A DNA stretch of 64,000 nt. Source: Sporosarcina jeotgali. GTDB lineage: Bacteria; Bacillota; Bacilli; Bacillales_A; Planococcaceae. The stretch spans positions 601,001 through 665,000 of the forward strand of contig NZ_CP116341.1 of NCBI RefSeq assembly GCF_033304595.1, read 5' to 3'. This document shows, in pieces, positions 26,059-34,244 of the stretch; the stretch's first letter is position 1, and the number at the start of each line of letters is the position of its first letter. The notes under the pieces are model-generated. The model worked only from the letters and a program-made list of their open reading frames with translations. It was not told where the DNA came from and made no database searches. The translations under genes and the position numbers were made by a program.

Positions 26059-27114
26059 ATGACAGATAAAAAATTTGCACGAACAGCATTATTCCTATTC
26101 CTGGCATTGGCCGCCGCTACTGCGGGTGTCAATTACTGGATTGATCCACTTTGGCACTATGGACATGCCAACGCATTTAACTCGATACAAAAAGTGACGA
26201 ATGAACGTGAGCAGAAAATTGCCATGCTGCACTATGGACCTCATGATTACGATACTCTGCTCATCGGAAGCAGTCGATCTACGTATATCCACCCAACCGC
26301 GTTTGAAGGATGGGATGTATTCAATTTTTCCGTTGCGAATATGTCGGTGCGGGAAGTGCATAGTATGATGCTTTACAGCCAATCTCAACTTCCTGATTTG
26401 AAACGGTATTTAATCGGGGTAGACTTCTTCAAATCCAGTGAGAGAGAAGCTGCGGCTCCAAGAGCATTGACGAATTACGAAAATAAAATCAACCAGCCTT
26501 TCTATCGTACAAAAAACTTGCTGTCATTGGATTCACTCGAAATCTCTATCCAAAATTTCAAGAAATCGGTAACAGACACGATTGATGAAGATCGTCTTTA
26601 CAACCGGAAAGGGGAAGCGTTCGCAAATCGACTGACGGAAGAAGAAGTGGAGAAAAGTACGGAGTCAAAAATCAGACGGTTTGAAAATGTGTTTTATGGA
26701 AACAATTATACGTACTACAAAGACTATCCGATGATTCTTCAAAAAATCAAAGACGCAGCTGGAGATGACACGCTGACTTTTTACACTACACCTATTTCAA
26801 CGGGGTTATTTGTTTCATTAGTTGAAACTGACCTTTTGGATGATTACGAACAGTGGATCCGGGATCTGGTCGATGTAAACGGGGGGATTTGGAATTTCAT
26901 GTATCCGAACACGATAACGAATGACCAGATGAATTACATTGACGGACATCATTTTTATCCTGAAATCGGAACAATGCTTGCAAAGAGAATACAAAATAAT
27001 AACGCTTCAGATATCCCCACCGATTTTGGGGTGTACGTGACTCCGGATAATGTAGATGAACATCTGGAAGAAGTTCGCAGATTAGCTGAAAAAGCAGTCA
27101 AGGAAAAGAATTGA
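26059..27114 (+). CDS. Membrane-anchored SGNH-hydrolase-fold partner of the MBOAT protein
   Basis: A 351-residue protein with one N-terminal membrane helix (about 8-24) and a large outside domain. LLIGSSRSTYIHP near residues 67-79 gives the block I Ser, and YIDGHHFYPEIG near 293-304 gives the block V Asp-His pair of the SGNH/AlgX-like fold. Such proteins take the acyl group delivered by an MBOAT protein and place it on a surface glycan. GGCGGTG precedes the ATG, 14 nt after the MBOAT stop; a longer in-frame start at 25972 overlaps that gene and is unlikely. Sequence similarity to any named member is not obvious, so the polymer is not predicted. Confidence 0.85.
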   Translation: MTDKKFARTALFLFLALAAATAGVNYWIDPLWHYGHANAFNSIQKVTNEREQKIAMLHYGPHDYDTLLIGSSRSTYIHPTAFEGWDVFNFSVANMSVREVHSMMLYSQSQLPDLKRYLIGVDFFKSSEREAAAPRALTNYENKINQPFYRTKNLLSLDSLEISIQNFKKSVTDTIDEDRLYNRKGEAFANRLTEEEVEKSTESKIRRFENVFYGNNYTYYKDYPMILQKIKDAAGDDTLTFYTTPISTGLFVSLVETDLLDDYEQWIRDLVDVNGGIWNFMYPNTITNDQMNYIDGHHFYPEIGTMLAKRIQNNNASDIPTDFGVYVTPDNVDEHLEEVRRLAEKAVKEKN

Positions 27115-27179
27115 GTCAATAGTCTTGATTTGAACAGTGTTGTTTTCGAAGTGTATGTGAGTCTATAGTCTATGCGCAT

Positions 27180-27205
27180 GTTTATTGTTCTAGTCCTATG
27201 GGTAT
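27180..27205 (+). promoter_or_regulatory. Sigma-B promoter of the diguanylate cyclase gene
   Basis: GTTTAT, 14 bp, GGGTAT, about 40 bp before the ATG at 27246; one mismatch from the full consensus. Confidence 0.85.
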
Positions 27206-27245
27206 AAAATAAGGACTAAATAGAACAGTACAGGAGAACGTGGAT

Positions 27246-28649
27246 ATGAGCGAACATATAATAAATTTACAACAATCCATTCAGTCGCTTCGAAACCAAG
27301 GCAGATACAACGAAATGATAGAAAGTTGTTATCAGCTTTTACAATGTGCAACTGATATTGAAGATCGTCAGTTGCAAATGGATGCTTACGCTAACTTTGC
27401 GCTGGGATTTTATAAGATTGGTGACATTAAGGACGCTTTTTATTATATCGAAAAGCATGCAATGCTGTGTGAAATCTATGGGGACAAAGAAGACGAAATG
27501 GATTCCAATCACATTTTCTTCTTGTTATATGAATACACGGAAAACTACATGAAAGCCAAAGAAGTACTCGAGAATAGTATTGAACTGGCTTCGAAACTTA
27601 AAAAGTTTAACCTTGTCAGCGAAAATTGCAGTGAACTTAGTTCCGTGCTGAGCCGTATGGGGAAGTATGAAGAAGCTTTACGGGTAGGAAAAAAAGGGGC
27701 AAGCACTGCGGTAGAGCTTGAACCCTACTGCCCGTTTTTGGTAACGAAAGCAATTCTGGCAGTGGCGCAAGCATTTCTCGGCAAGTCTGATTTTGAAACA
27801 GCCGATGCACTGCTGCAGTCGGTAGTTCGAGATCCTATTTTGCACGATTACGCGAAAGAAAAAACAAAATGCTACCGTCTGCTTGCGCATCTGCAAAGAT
27901 TGCAGCATCAATTAAAAGCAGCGCTGGAAAATTTGGCAATTGCAAATGAAAGCGCTATAAGTTCAAATAATTATAAACAACAAAAAGAAATCCAAGAAGT
28001 ACAAATTGAGCTTTATCGAGAACTTAAGGACTTTGAAAAAGGATTCGAAATTCAAGATATGCATATCCGGCTTCTTGAAGAAATTCATCGCCAAGATACT
28101 GCAAATGCAGCGATGAAGCTTGAAATGAAAGTGAAACTGCAAGAGCTGGAAAGACAGGCGAATACCGACTTTTTAACGGAAGTGGCCAGCAGAAGAGCAT
28201 TGGAGGAAACCGCAAACGAGTGGTTAGGCCAAGCTGCTCTATCCGAGGAAAATGTGGTTTGTATTGCTTTTGATATTGATAATTTAAAGACGTTGAATGA
28301 TACGTATGGCCATCCATTTGGTGATCAGGTGATTCGTCTGGTCGCGCAGGAGTGCAGCGATCTGCTGCGCAGAAGCGACAAAACAGGAAGAGTGGGCGGA
28401 GATGAATTCGTTTCTATTTTAAGAGGGATTTCGCTCGAAGATGCATCTAAAAAAGCGCATCAAATGCTTGATACTGTAACAAACCTCTCACTTGAGCACA
28501 GTGGGGAGAGAATCCCGTTAACTTTAAGTATCGGGGTAGCTGAAAACTCAAATGGAAAGATAAAAGAGTACGACAAGCTATACCACAAAGCAGACATCGC
28601 ATTATATCGCGCAAAAAACAATGGAAAAAACCAAGTTTGTATTTATTAA
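27246..28649 (+). CDS. TPR-containing diguanylate cyclase (GGDEF)
   Basis: A 467-residue cytoplasmic protein. Residues about 1-280 form TPR-like helical repeats (YNEMIESCYQLLQ, AYANFALGFYKIGD, YEEALRVGKKGAST), a coiled coil follows, and a GGDEF domain fills about 305-465. The active motif GGDEF (384-388) is intact, as is FDIDNLKTLNDTYGH. RRSD (375-378), five residues before GGDEF, is the RxxD inhibitory c-di-GMP site. It therefore should make c-di-GMP and be inhibited by it. The ATG at 27246 has AGGAG 9 nt upstream, better than the GTG at 27240. A strong sigma-B promoter links c-di-GMP output to general stress. No EAL gene lies nearby. Confidence 0.93.
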   Translation: MSEHIINLQQSIQSLRNQGRYNEMIESCYQLLQCATDIEDRQLQMDAYANFALGFYKIGDIKDAFYYIEKHAMLCEIYGDKEDEMDSNHIFFLLYEYTENYMKAKEVLENSIELASKLKKFNLVSENCSELSSVLSRMGKYEEALRVGKKGASTAVELEPYCPFLVTKAILAVAQAFLGKSDFETADALLQSVVRDPILHDYAKEKTKCYRLLAHLQRLQHQLKAALENLAIANESAISSNNYKQQKEIQEVQIELYRELKDFEKGFEIQDMHIRLLEEIHRQDTANAAMKLEMKVKLQELERQANTDFLTEVASRRALEETANEWLGQAALSEENVVCIAFDIDNLKTLNDTYGHPFGDQVIRLVAQECSDLLRRSDKTGRVGGDEFVSILRGISLEDASKKAHQMLDTVTNLSLEHSGERIPLTLSIGVAENSNGKIKEYDKLYHKADIALYRAKNNGKNQVCIY

Positions 28650-28664
28650 TAGGGAACATAGTTT

Positions 28665-28699
28665 AGAACTCGATGTTTTATTATGAGTTCTTTTTTTTT
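28665..28699 (+). terminator. Terminator of the diguanylate cyclase gene
   Basis: AGAACTC, 13-nt loop, GAGTTCT, then eight T. Confidence 0.85.
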
Positions 28700-28728
28700 G
28701 TAGATTGAAATGAACGAACATTCCTCAT

Positions 28729-29091
28729 ATGCAAAAAGCAGGCGGCGGTTCAATCATCAACACAGCTTCCACTGCTGCTGTAGCTGGAGATGCAATCCGT
28801 TCAGCATACGGTGCCTCTAAGACAGCTGTAACTGGTTTGACTCGTTACATTGCAACTCAATACGGAAAAGACAAAATCCGGTGTAACGCAATCGCACCCG
28901 GGTTAATCTTAACTCCTGCTGCAAAAGAAAACTTGCCTGCAGAAGTACGCGAAATCTTCAAGAAGTATAACGCGCTTCCATACCACGGAGAGCCGGAAGA
29001 TATCGGTCACACTGTTCTGTTCTTGGCTTCAGATGATTCTAAATTCATGACAGGTCAATTTAATGCGTATGCAGCCAGCATGAAAAAATAA
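28729..29091 (+). pseudogene. Remnant of a short-chain dehydrogenase
   Basis: A 120-residue fragment of a classical SDR. It has the active-site half (NTASTAAVAG, YGASKTAVTGLTRYIA with the Tyr-Lys pair, IRCNAIAPGLI) but lacks the whole NAD-binding N-terminal half including the TGxxxGxG motif. The C-terminus is also shortened: after FMTGQFN the usual VDGG stretch is missing and the frame goes to AYAASMKK. There is no ribosome binding site before the first ATG, and a terminator lies directly upstream. It is a decayed gene rather than a working enzyme. Confidence 0.9.
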
Positions 29092-29104
29092 GGGTGAGTG
29101 AACG

Positions 29105-29149
29105 AACTCCTTCTTTGCCAATTTAGTTTGGTGAAGTAGGGGTTTTTTT
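29105..29149 (+). terminator. Terminator after the SDR remnant
   Basis: AACTCCTTCTTTGCCA pairs imperfectly with TGGTGAAGTAGGGGTT, followed by seven T. Confidence 0.75.
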
Positions 29150-29175
29150 ATGTGAGTTTGGAAGGGACGGGTTTG

Positions 29176-29272
29176 AGTTGCGCTTCACGCGGACGCTTTC
29201 CCAGGGGCTTGCCCTAAGCCGTTCCTTCGCTTATTCCTAAGGAGTCACCGCATTCCATTTCAATCAAGGGAA
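29176..29272. repeat. GC-rich intergenic element, copy 2 (shorter)
   Basis: Has GCGCTTCACGCGGACGC, TTTCCCAGGGGC, CTAAGCCGTTCC and GGAGTCACCGC. About 30 bp of the middle seen in copies 1 and 3 are missing. The rest of the 29092-29445 gap holds no gene. Confidence 0.75.
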
Positions 29273-29445
29273 CATATGGGAAGTAGTTACTTCATTACAA
29301 GTTTTGAGAATAGGAATTAAAAGATGAAGTTGAAAAGAAAATATACAATGGAAAGTCCATCTGGGGTGTGAGAGAGGTAGGTTAGGAAAGAAGAATTAAG
29401 GGAATATTTCTGTAACTGCTTTATTTAGGAAGAGGGGGATGATCG

Positions 29446-30540
29446 GTGAATAGAGTGATGGTGTTGGTGGTTGCGGGGAGTTTGGTGTTTGGAGGATCGG
29501 GACCGGCGCTAGCGAATGAGGATGAAAGTGTACAGGCTTATGAAGAGGATTTGGCGTGTGTAGCGTTAGAAATTCCAGGTGACGTACCGCCAAGATCGGA
29601 GGAGACCGTTTCTAATGATGAAGGAGAGTTAAAGAGACTTAATTCAGAGGAATGTAAGAATGCAGATGCAGAACTAAAGCATGTACATAAAACGGATGAT
29701 GAAATAGAAAGATCAAGTTGCCTGGATATGGATTTAAAGACTGCAGAAGATCCCGGGAACGAAAGGTATATTGCGAGTATACTGTCCGAAGAGGATCCTT
29801 TAACGGAAGTGCATATCAGCACGGACAGCGAAAAGGAAGAAGAATCGAACATAACTGATGAGGATGATGAGAAGCAGTTTTGCTCTGAAACGATAGCACC
29901 GGAAGATATTGATAGTGATGAAGGTGACCAAGAAGAGACAATAACTGATCAAATTCAAGATGGAGAAGAGCTTATTAGCAATAAAGAAGAACCGAGTGAA
30001 GAAACAATTGTTCCAGAATTAAGTAATGATCTTGATTCCACATTAGAATCTTCAAATGAACTGACGGAAGAGCAAGATGTCGAGTCTGTCTCAAATGACG
30101 ATAGAGTAAATGACCTGGATGCAGACGATGTTACCGAAATTGAAGCACCGACCACAATCACAAAGGAAGCAACAGCGGATACTGTGAAGACAGCCAGTGT
30201 GGAAAACAGCCCCATCATCCAGACAGAAATTGAAATTGATACGATCACACACAAAAACACATCGAGCACGGATTCATCAAGTCAGTCAAGTGGTAATGGG
30301 GACTACTCAAATTCGAATGATATGCAAAACCGACCTGACAAAGGAATGGTAAATAAGTTTACCAACTTATCCTCAAATCACGGCTCTCAAAAACAAGAGG
30401 ATTCAACTATGAACAGTGAACGGCTTCCTCAAACGGGCGGTATTTTGAATCAGACCAATATGCTGATGTTAAGCATAGCATTCATACTAGCGGGCGCAGC
30501 ACTCCGAATAGGTTCATCAACAAAACGTCATTGCAAGTAA
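29446..30540 (+). CDS. Acidic LPQTG cell-wall-anchored protein
   Basis: A 364-residue exported protein. The signal peptide runs to about residue 24 (SGPALANEDE). The mature part is strongly acidic, full of Glu, Asp, Ser and Thr, with no recognised domain and little order expected. The C-terminus is a sortase signal: LPQTG, a hydrophobic helix, and a basic tail STKRHCK. It starts at GTG with GAGGGGG 7 nt upstream. The sortase gene begins 15 nt after its stop, so it is the likely dedicated substrate. It contains three Cys residues in the mature region, unusual for such a surface protein. Confidence 0.88.
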   Translation: MNRVMVLVVAGSLVFGGSGPALANEDESVQAYEEDLACVALEIPGDVPPRSEETVSNDEGELKRLNSEECKNADAELKHVHKTDDEIERSSCLDMDLKTAEDPGNERYIASILSEEDPLTEVHISTDSEKEEESNITDEDDEKQFCSETIAPEDIDSDEGDQEETITDQIQDGEELISNKEEPSEETIVPELSNDLDSTLESSNELTEEQDVESVSNDDRVNDLDADDVTEIEAPTTITKEATADTVKTASVENSPIIQTEIEIDTITHKNTSSTDSSSQSSGNGDYSNSNDMQNRPDKGMVNKFTNLSSNHGSQKQEDSTMNSERLPQTGGILNQTNMLMLSIAFILAGAALRIGSSTKRHCK

Positions 30541-30554
30541 GGGGAGGAGAGAAA

Positions 30555-31196
30555 ATGAAAAAGACAGGACGGTGGATCGGCAATGTTTTGCTCCTTATAG
30601 GAGTCTGTCTTCTAGTCTGGCAATTTGTCGGAACAAAGCGTACGGAAAATGTGCGGGATCAGCAGTTAGATGCATTTGCCAACCTGAAAGCTCAGGCAGA
30701 AACTGAAGAAAAACCAATTGAACCAAAAGATAAGGAAACTCAAATGCAGACTGAGGAAGGGGCAGCTTCTGATAAAGTACGTGAGAAGGACGTGGGAGAG
30801 CTGGTGGGTGTACTTTCCATTCCGCAAATCGACATTCACGCCCCGGTGTCCTATGGCGCAACACCCAGTATTTTAGACAGCGGATTTGGTGCGATACCAA
30901 GTAACTATGAGCCGGGTGTGCAAGACGGAAGTTATGCCATCGCCGGTCACCAGTCGCACGTATTCGGACAGTTTTTTAATCGTTTGGATGAACTCAAAAC
31001 AGGCAGTCGATTCGATTTGGAAACAGTGAATGAAACACAAACCTATGAAGTGTATGAAACCCGCATCGTCTTTCCTGAAGAAGTAGAGGCGATTGCGGAA
31101 GAACCGGGAATTTCAAAACTATCTCTCGTCACCTGTTATCCACAGAACAGTAATAAACATCGGTTAATCGTCATGGCGAAACGTGTGGATAATTGA
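30555..31196 (+). CDS. Sortase, class D-like
   Basis: A 213-residue membrane-anchored sortase. An N-terminal helix (about 8-25) is followed by a linker and the sortase barrel, with catalytic His132 in AIAGHQSH, Cys194 in LVTCYP and Arg203 in KHRLIV. The TLVTCYP-like motif and the size fit class D (YhcS-like). It cuts LPxTG between Thr and Gly and joins the protein to the cell wall. GGGGAGGAG precedes the ATG; a longer frame from 30531 overlaps the upstream gene. It is the second gene of an operon with an LPQTG protein, and another LPQTG protein lies at 34245. Confidence 0.93.
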   Translation: MKKTGRWIGNVLLLIGVCLLVWQFVGTKRTENVRDQQLDAFANLKAQAETEEKPIEPKDKETQMQTEEGAASDKVREKDVGELVGVLSIPQIDIHAPVSYGATPSILDSGFGAIPSNYEPGVQDGSYAIAGHQSHVFGQFFNRLDELKTGSRFDLETVNETQTYEVYETRIVFPEEVEAIAEEPGISKLSLVTCYPQNSNKHRLIVMAKRVDN

Positions 31197-31211
31197 GATA
31201 AAGTCAAATCA

Positions 31212-31242
31212 AAAAGCAGACGGATTGCCCGCCTGCTTTTTG
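31212..31242. terminator. Bidirectional terminator
   Basis: AAAAAGCAGACGG, 4-nt loop, CCCGCCTGCTTTTT, between the convergent sortase and protease genes. Confidence 0.9.
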
Positions 31243-31248
31243 GTTTGA

Positions 31249-32655
31249 TTAGTTATCAATTACGTTGCTGATCTGGTAGTACCCTTCCGCATCCATAACA
31301 ATGGTATACGTCTTTGACTTTTCAATGTAATTCTCTTCACCGGCGCTATCTGAAACCGAATAGGAAAGGTCCAATGTAACAAGTGCTTGGTTTGCTTGGA
31401 TAGTAATATCTGTTATATCTGTTGAGAAAAACTGATAGATCCTTCCATCCGAAGCCACTTCCTGTATAAATGTCTGGAACTCCCTAGTAGTTGGTGCACC
31501 GGGCAGCAAATAACTCATAAGAAAAGTAGAATCGCCCGCTTGTATGGACATTTCATATTCTTCCCGGAATGAAGTCATGAAATCTCTTAAGTTCTCTTCA
31601 TAAAATCCACCTTCATAGGACGAGTCCTCATCATATAAGTCATCGGGAACAACTTCATCTTCCTCCTCGACTTCATAGAATTCCGTGTATTCATCATCGT
31701 AAGCGATGTCACTATCATAGTCGTGACTAGCTGTATAAGTATCATACACACCAAACAATGAGGCTATGGCAATTTCACTCATTGGAGAAGATGCCCAACG
31801 GTCTACGAGACTTATCACGCTATGCATCGGGATGGAGAAGCCGAACAAGTTATTTTCTTTGTACAGCAACGAATTGATGCCAATAACTTTGCCTGTCTTC
31901 GCATCAAGTAATGGGCCGCCGCTGCTCCCTTTATCAATCTGTGCATCGATTTGATAAATCTTTTCATAGACGAATCCCAGTTCCATATCCCTGTTCAAAC
32001 CAGTCAAATAACCGACTGAAGCAGAGTTTTCAAATCCTTGCGGGCTCCCAAGGGCAATCACTTCAGTACCAATTGGTGTTTCTTTGCTTTCCATACCAAG
32101 TGGAGGCAAGTTGCTGAATGCATCCGCACGTATTAACGCGACATCATATCGATCCGAAATGCCAATGACTTTTCCAGCTGCATCTTTCCCATCGGAGTTC
32201 CGGACGACGACATCGGTGAATCCCGCTACGACGTGAGCGTTCGTTACAATAAGTCCGCCTTTCTTGTATAGGAAGCCCGAGCCGAGCCCGTCGCGTGTGA
32301 ATATCGTAAATACACGCGGCAGAGATTCTTTGATGACCTCTGTCTTTTCTTTATCAGGTTTTACAGTCTTTGTCTTAATTTGTTGCGAAGAGATTGGCTT
32401 CAATGGTTTCTCTTTTTCGACAATTACTTCTTTAATAGGTGCAGGTGAGGCATCATCTGACAGATGCAGCAGCTTTCCATAATTCCAATCTGCAACATAA
32501 CCAATCCCTGCGATTGAGCCGAGCAAGACAATCATGGAACTAAGAGCAACGGGTAACATCCAACTGTTTTGTTTCTTTGTTTTAAGTGGCTTCCCGCAAT
32601 TCGAACAGAACTTCGAACCTTCATCATTTTGCGTTCCGCAATGTGGACAAAACAT
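31249..32655 (-). CDS. Membrane trypsin-like (HtrA/S1C-type) protease with zinc ribbon
   Basis: A 468-residue protein. A zinc ribbon (Cys3, Cys6, Cys17, Cys20) lies at the cytoplasmic N-terminus, one membrane helix at about 32-54, a linker, then a trypsin-fold protease with His141 (TNAHVV), Asp171 (DVALI) and Ser245 (GSSGGP). No PDZ domain follows; instead there is an acidic stretch and a C-terminal domain of about 100 residues resembling NTF2-like folds. The protease faces outward. AGGAGG precedes the ATG and a sigma-A promoter lies at 32690-32718. In this place it may process or check surface proteins, but that is inference. Confidence 0.9.
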   Translation of the reverse strand: MFCPHCGTQNDEGSKFCSNCGKPLKTKKQNSWMLPVALSSMIVLLGSIAGIGYVADWNYGKLLHLSDDASPAPIKEVIVEKEKPLKPISSQQIKTKTVKPDKEKTEVIKESLPRVFTIFTRDGLGSGFLYKKGGLIVTNAHVVAGFTDVVVRNSDGKDAAGKVIGISDRYDVALIRADAFSNLPPLGMESKETPIGTEVIALGSPQGFENSASVGYLTGLNRDMELGFVYEKIYQIDAQIDKGSSGGPLLDAKTGKVIGINSLLYKENNLFGFSIPMHSVISLVDRWASSPMSEIAIASLFGVYDTYTASHDYDSDIAYDDEYTEFYEVEEEDEVVPDDLYDEDSSYEGGFYEENLRDFMTSFREEYEMSIQAGDSTFLMSYLLPGAPTTREFQTFIQEVASDGRIYQFFSTDITDITIQANQALVTLDLSYSVSDSAGEENYIEKSKTYTIVMDAEGYYQISNVIDN

Positions 32656-32689
32656 AAATCATTCCTCCTGTCATATGAAATAATTGTTA

Positions 32690-32718
32690 ATTATATAGTA
32701 TCATAGGTTTAGTTTGAA
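32690..32718 (-). promoter_or_regulatory. Sigma-A promoter of the protease gene
   Basis: Minus strand TTCAAA, 17 bp, TATAAT, 35 bp before the ATG. Confidence 0.65.
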
Positions 32719-32872
32719 TGAACTATATAGTTTGAGTATCTGCTTAATTTTTTTATGCTTAAATTGGGAGATAAAAAAATGTATGAAGAAAAATCTGACT
32801 AGCACAAAATTATTTTAATTGTGTGTAACAGTATAGGGACATGTATTCATGGAAATGTAATGGAAATGATAG

Positions 32873-32897
32873 GTTTAACAGATATACAGCTGGGTAT
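32873..32897 (+). promoter_or_regulatory. Consensus sigma-B promoter of the surface-protein operon
   Basis: GTTTAA, 13 bp, GGGTAT: a full match to the sigma-B consensus, about 65 bp before the GTG at 32963. The 32656-32962 gap holds only this and the divergent sigma-A promoter. Confidence 0.88.
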
Positions 32898-32962
32898 GAG
32901 CGAGAGTAACGGGATTCTAACTATTTAAAATCCTTTACGCTGAAGACGAGGGAGGTGAATAC

Positions 32963-34216
32963 GTGCGCAACTTCATAGTAGTCTTATGTACTAGTCTTTT
33001 TCTGATGGTAATGCCAAGTGTTGGCTATGCAAATGAAACGCCGCAGGATCAGCCTGAGGACAAACCAAAGAGGGGTCTTGTTGGAGGGTTATTAAATCAA
33101 GTGAAAAACACTGTGGATAAAACAGTGAAATCTACAGGGGAGCTTGTAGATGAAACGGTTAAATTCACAGGCGATACTGTCGAACGTACAGTGGAGTTAA
33201 CGACTGGGACCGTCAACACAGTTGTGGATCCAAAGCAGAAACCGGTGAAAACGATCGTTGAAAATACGACGAATTTTGTCGGGGAAACTGTTGAAAAGAC
33301 AGTTCCGGTTGTGGAGCAGACGACCAAAACCGTGCAAACTGTTACTAACGAAACTGTAAAAGTGACGAAACCGCTTCCGAAAGTGCCTGTCGTGACACCT
33401 GTTGTTGATAAAACAGCAGAAACTGTCGATAAAGCAACGGCGCAAGTGAAGAAAACGGTCGATGAAACGGCAGGAACTGTGGCAGAAACAGTTTCGAAGC
33501 CTCTTCAAAAGCAACCGGCGACAAATACACTACCTGCAGTCGGTGAAAAGCCTAATCAGGATTTATCCAGTGACTCTTCAGGAGGACAAATGGAACAGCC
33601 GAGTCGCCCGATCGTGACTGAAAAGCCGCGTCAGGAACAATTTCCTGCAGCAGAGGAAAACCAATCTGAAATACCAGGTGGGACCCGGCCGTCACAAGAA
33701 AAACTGCCAGAGCAGAAGCCAGAAGCGGATAACGAGACCAAATCTCCCGCTAAAAACAATGTCAAAAGCGATTCTGCTATCTCGAAAGACCCGGCAGTAA
33801 GCGCAGAGATTACACAAGTCAATACTTATTCAACACAAGGCGTAAAACCGATTGAAGAGAAGTTTACGGTGGAGCGGAAAGCGCTGCAAGAAGGCAAGCA
33901 GCAAAAGGTGTCTTCAAATAAGAGCGAAACGAGGAAGACCAGTTCAAACGATGCGTATCCACTGAAACCATCTGGCAAAAGTTCTTGGATATCCAATGTT
34001 CAACTGATAACCGGATCATCTTCAATTAGTGTACCTGCACCATCGATTTCTTCAGGAATAAGTGGAGTAGGTGCAGTCATCTCAGATGATTGGTTGATGA
34101 AAGCGGAGATTACTCGCCAGAAATGGTATTTAGAAGACATTATAGGAACTCTTCAATGGAGCCATGCACCACCAGGACAACCACCCCAATCCACTCCTTT
34201 TTTATACGTGATTTAA
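32963..34216 (+). CDS. Secreted helical-repeat protein of unknown function
   Basis: A 417-residue exported protein with a signal peptide (cut after VGYA). Residues about 35-180 form an amphipathic repeat rich in Thr-Val and Lys/Glu (STGELVDETVKFTGDTVERT), reminiscent of LEA-like or coiled repeat proteins. Residues about 180-340 are Pro, Gln and Ser rich and probably disordered. The last 80 residues are more ordered-looking and end with PPGQPPQSTPFLYVI, with no LPxTG, SLH or membrane helix. The GTG start has GGGAGGTG upstream. It is first of two genes behind a consensus sigma-B promoter; the second is a wall-anchored protein 28 nt downstream. I do not recognise a function. Confidence 0.8.
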   Translation: MRNFIVVLCTSLFLMVMPSVGYANETPQDQPEDKPKRGLVGGLLNQVKNTVDKTVKSTGELVDETVKFTGDTVERTVELTTGTVNTVVDPKQKPVKTIVENTTNFVGETVEKTVPVVEQTTKTVQTVTNETVKVTKPLPKVPVVTPVVDKTAETVDKATAQVKKTVDETAGTVAETVSKPLQKQPATNTLPAVGEKPNQDLSSDSSGGQMEQPSRPIVTEKPRQEQFPAAEENQSEIPGGTRPSQEKLPEQKPEADNETKSPAKNNVKSDSAISKDPAVSAEITQVNTYSTQGVKPIEEKFTVERKALQEGKQQKVSSNKSETRKTSSNDAYPLKPSGKSSWISNVQLITGSSSISVPAPSISSGISGVGAVISDDWLMKAEITRQKWYLEDIIGTLQWSHAPPGQPPQSTPFLYVI

Positions 34217-34244
34217 AAAACGATAAAAAAGGAGAGAGATTAAT

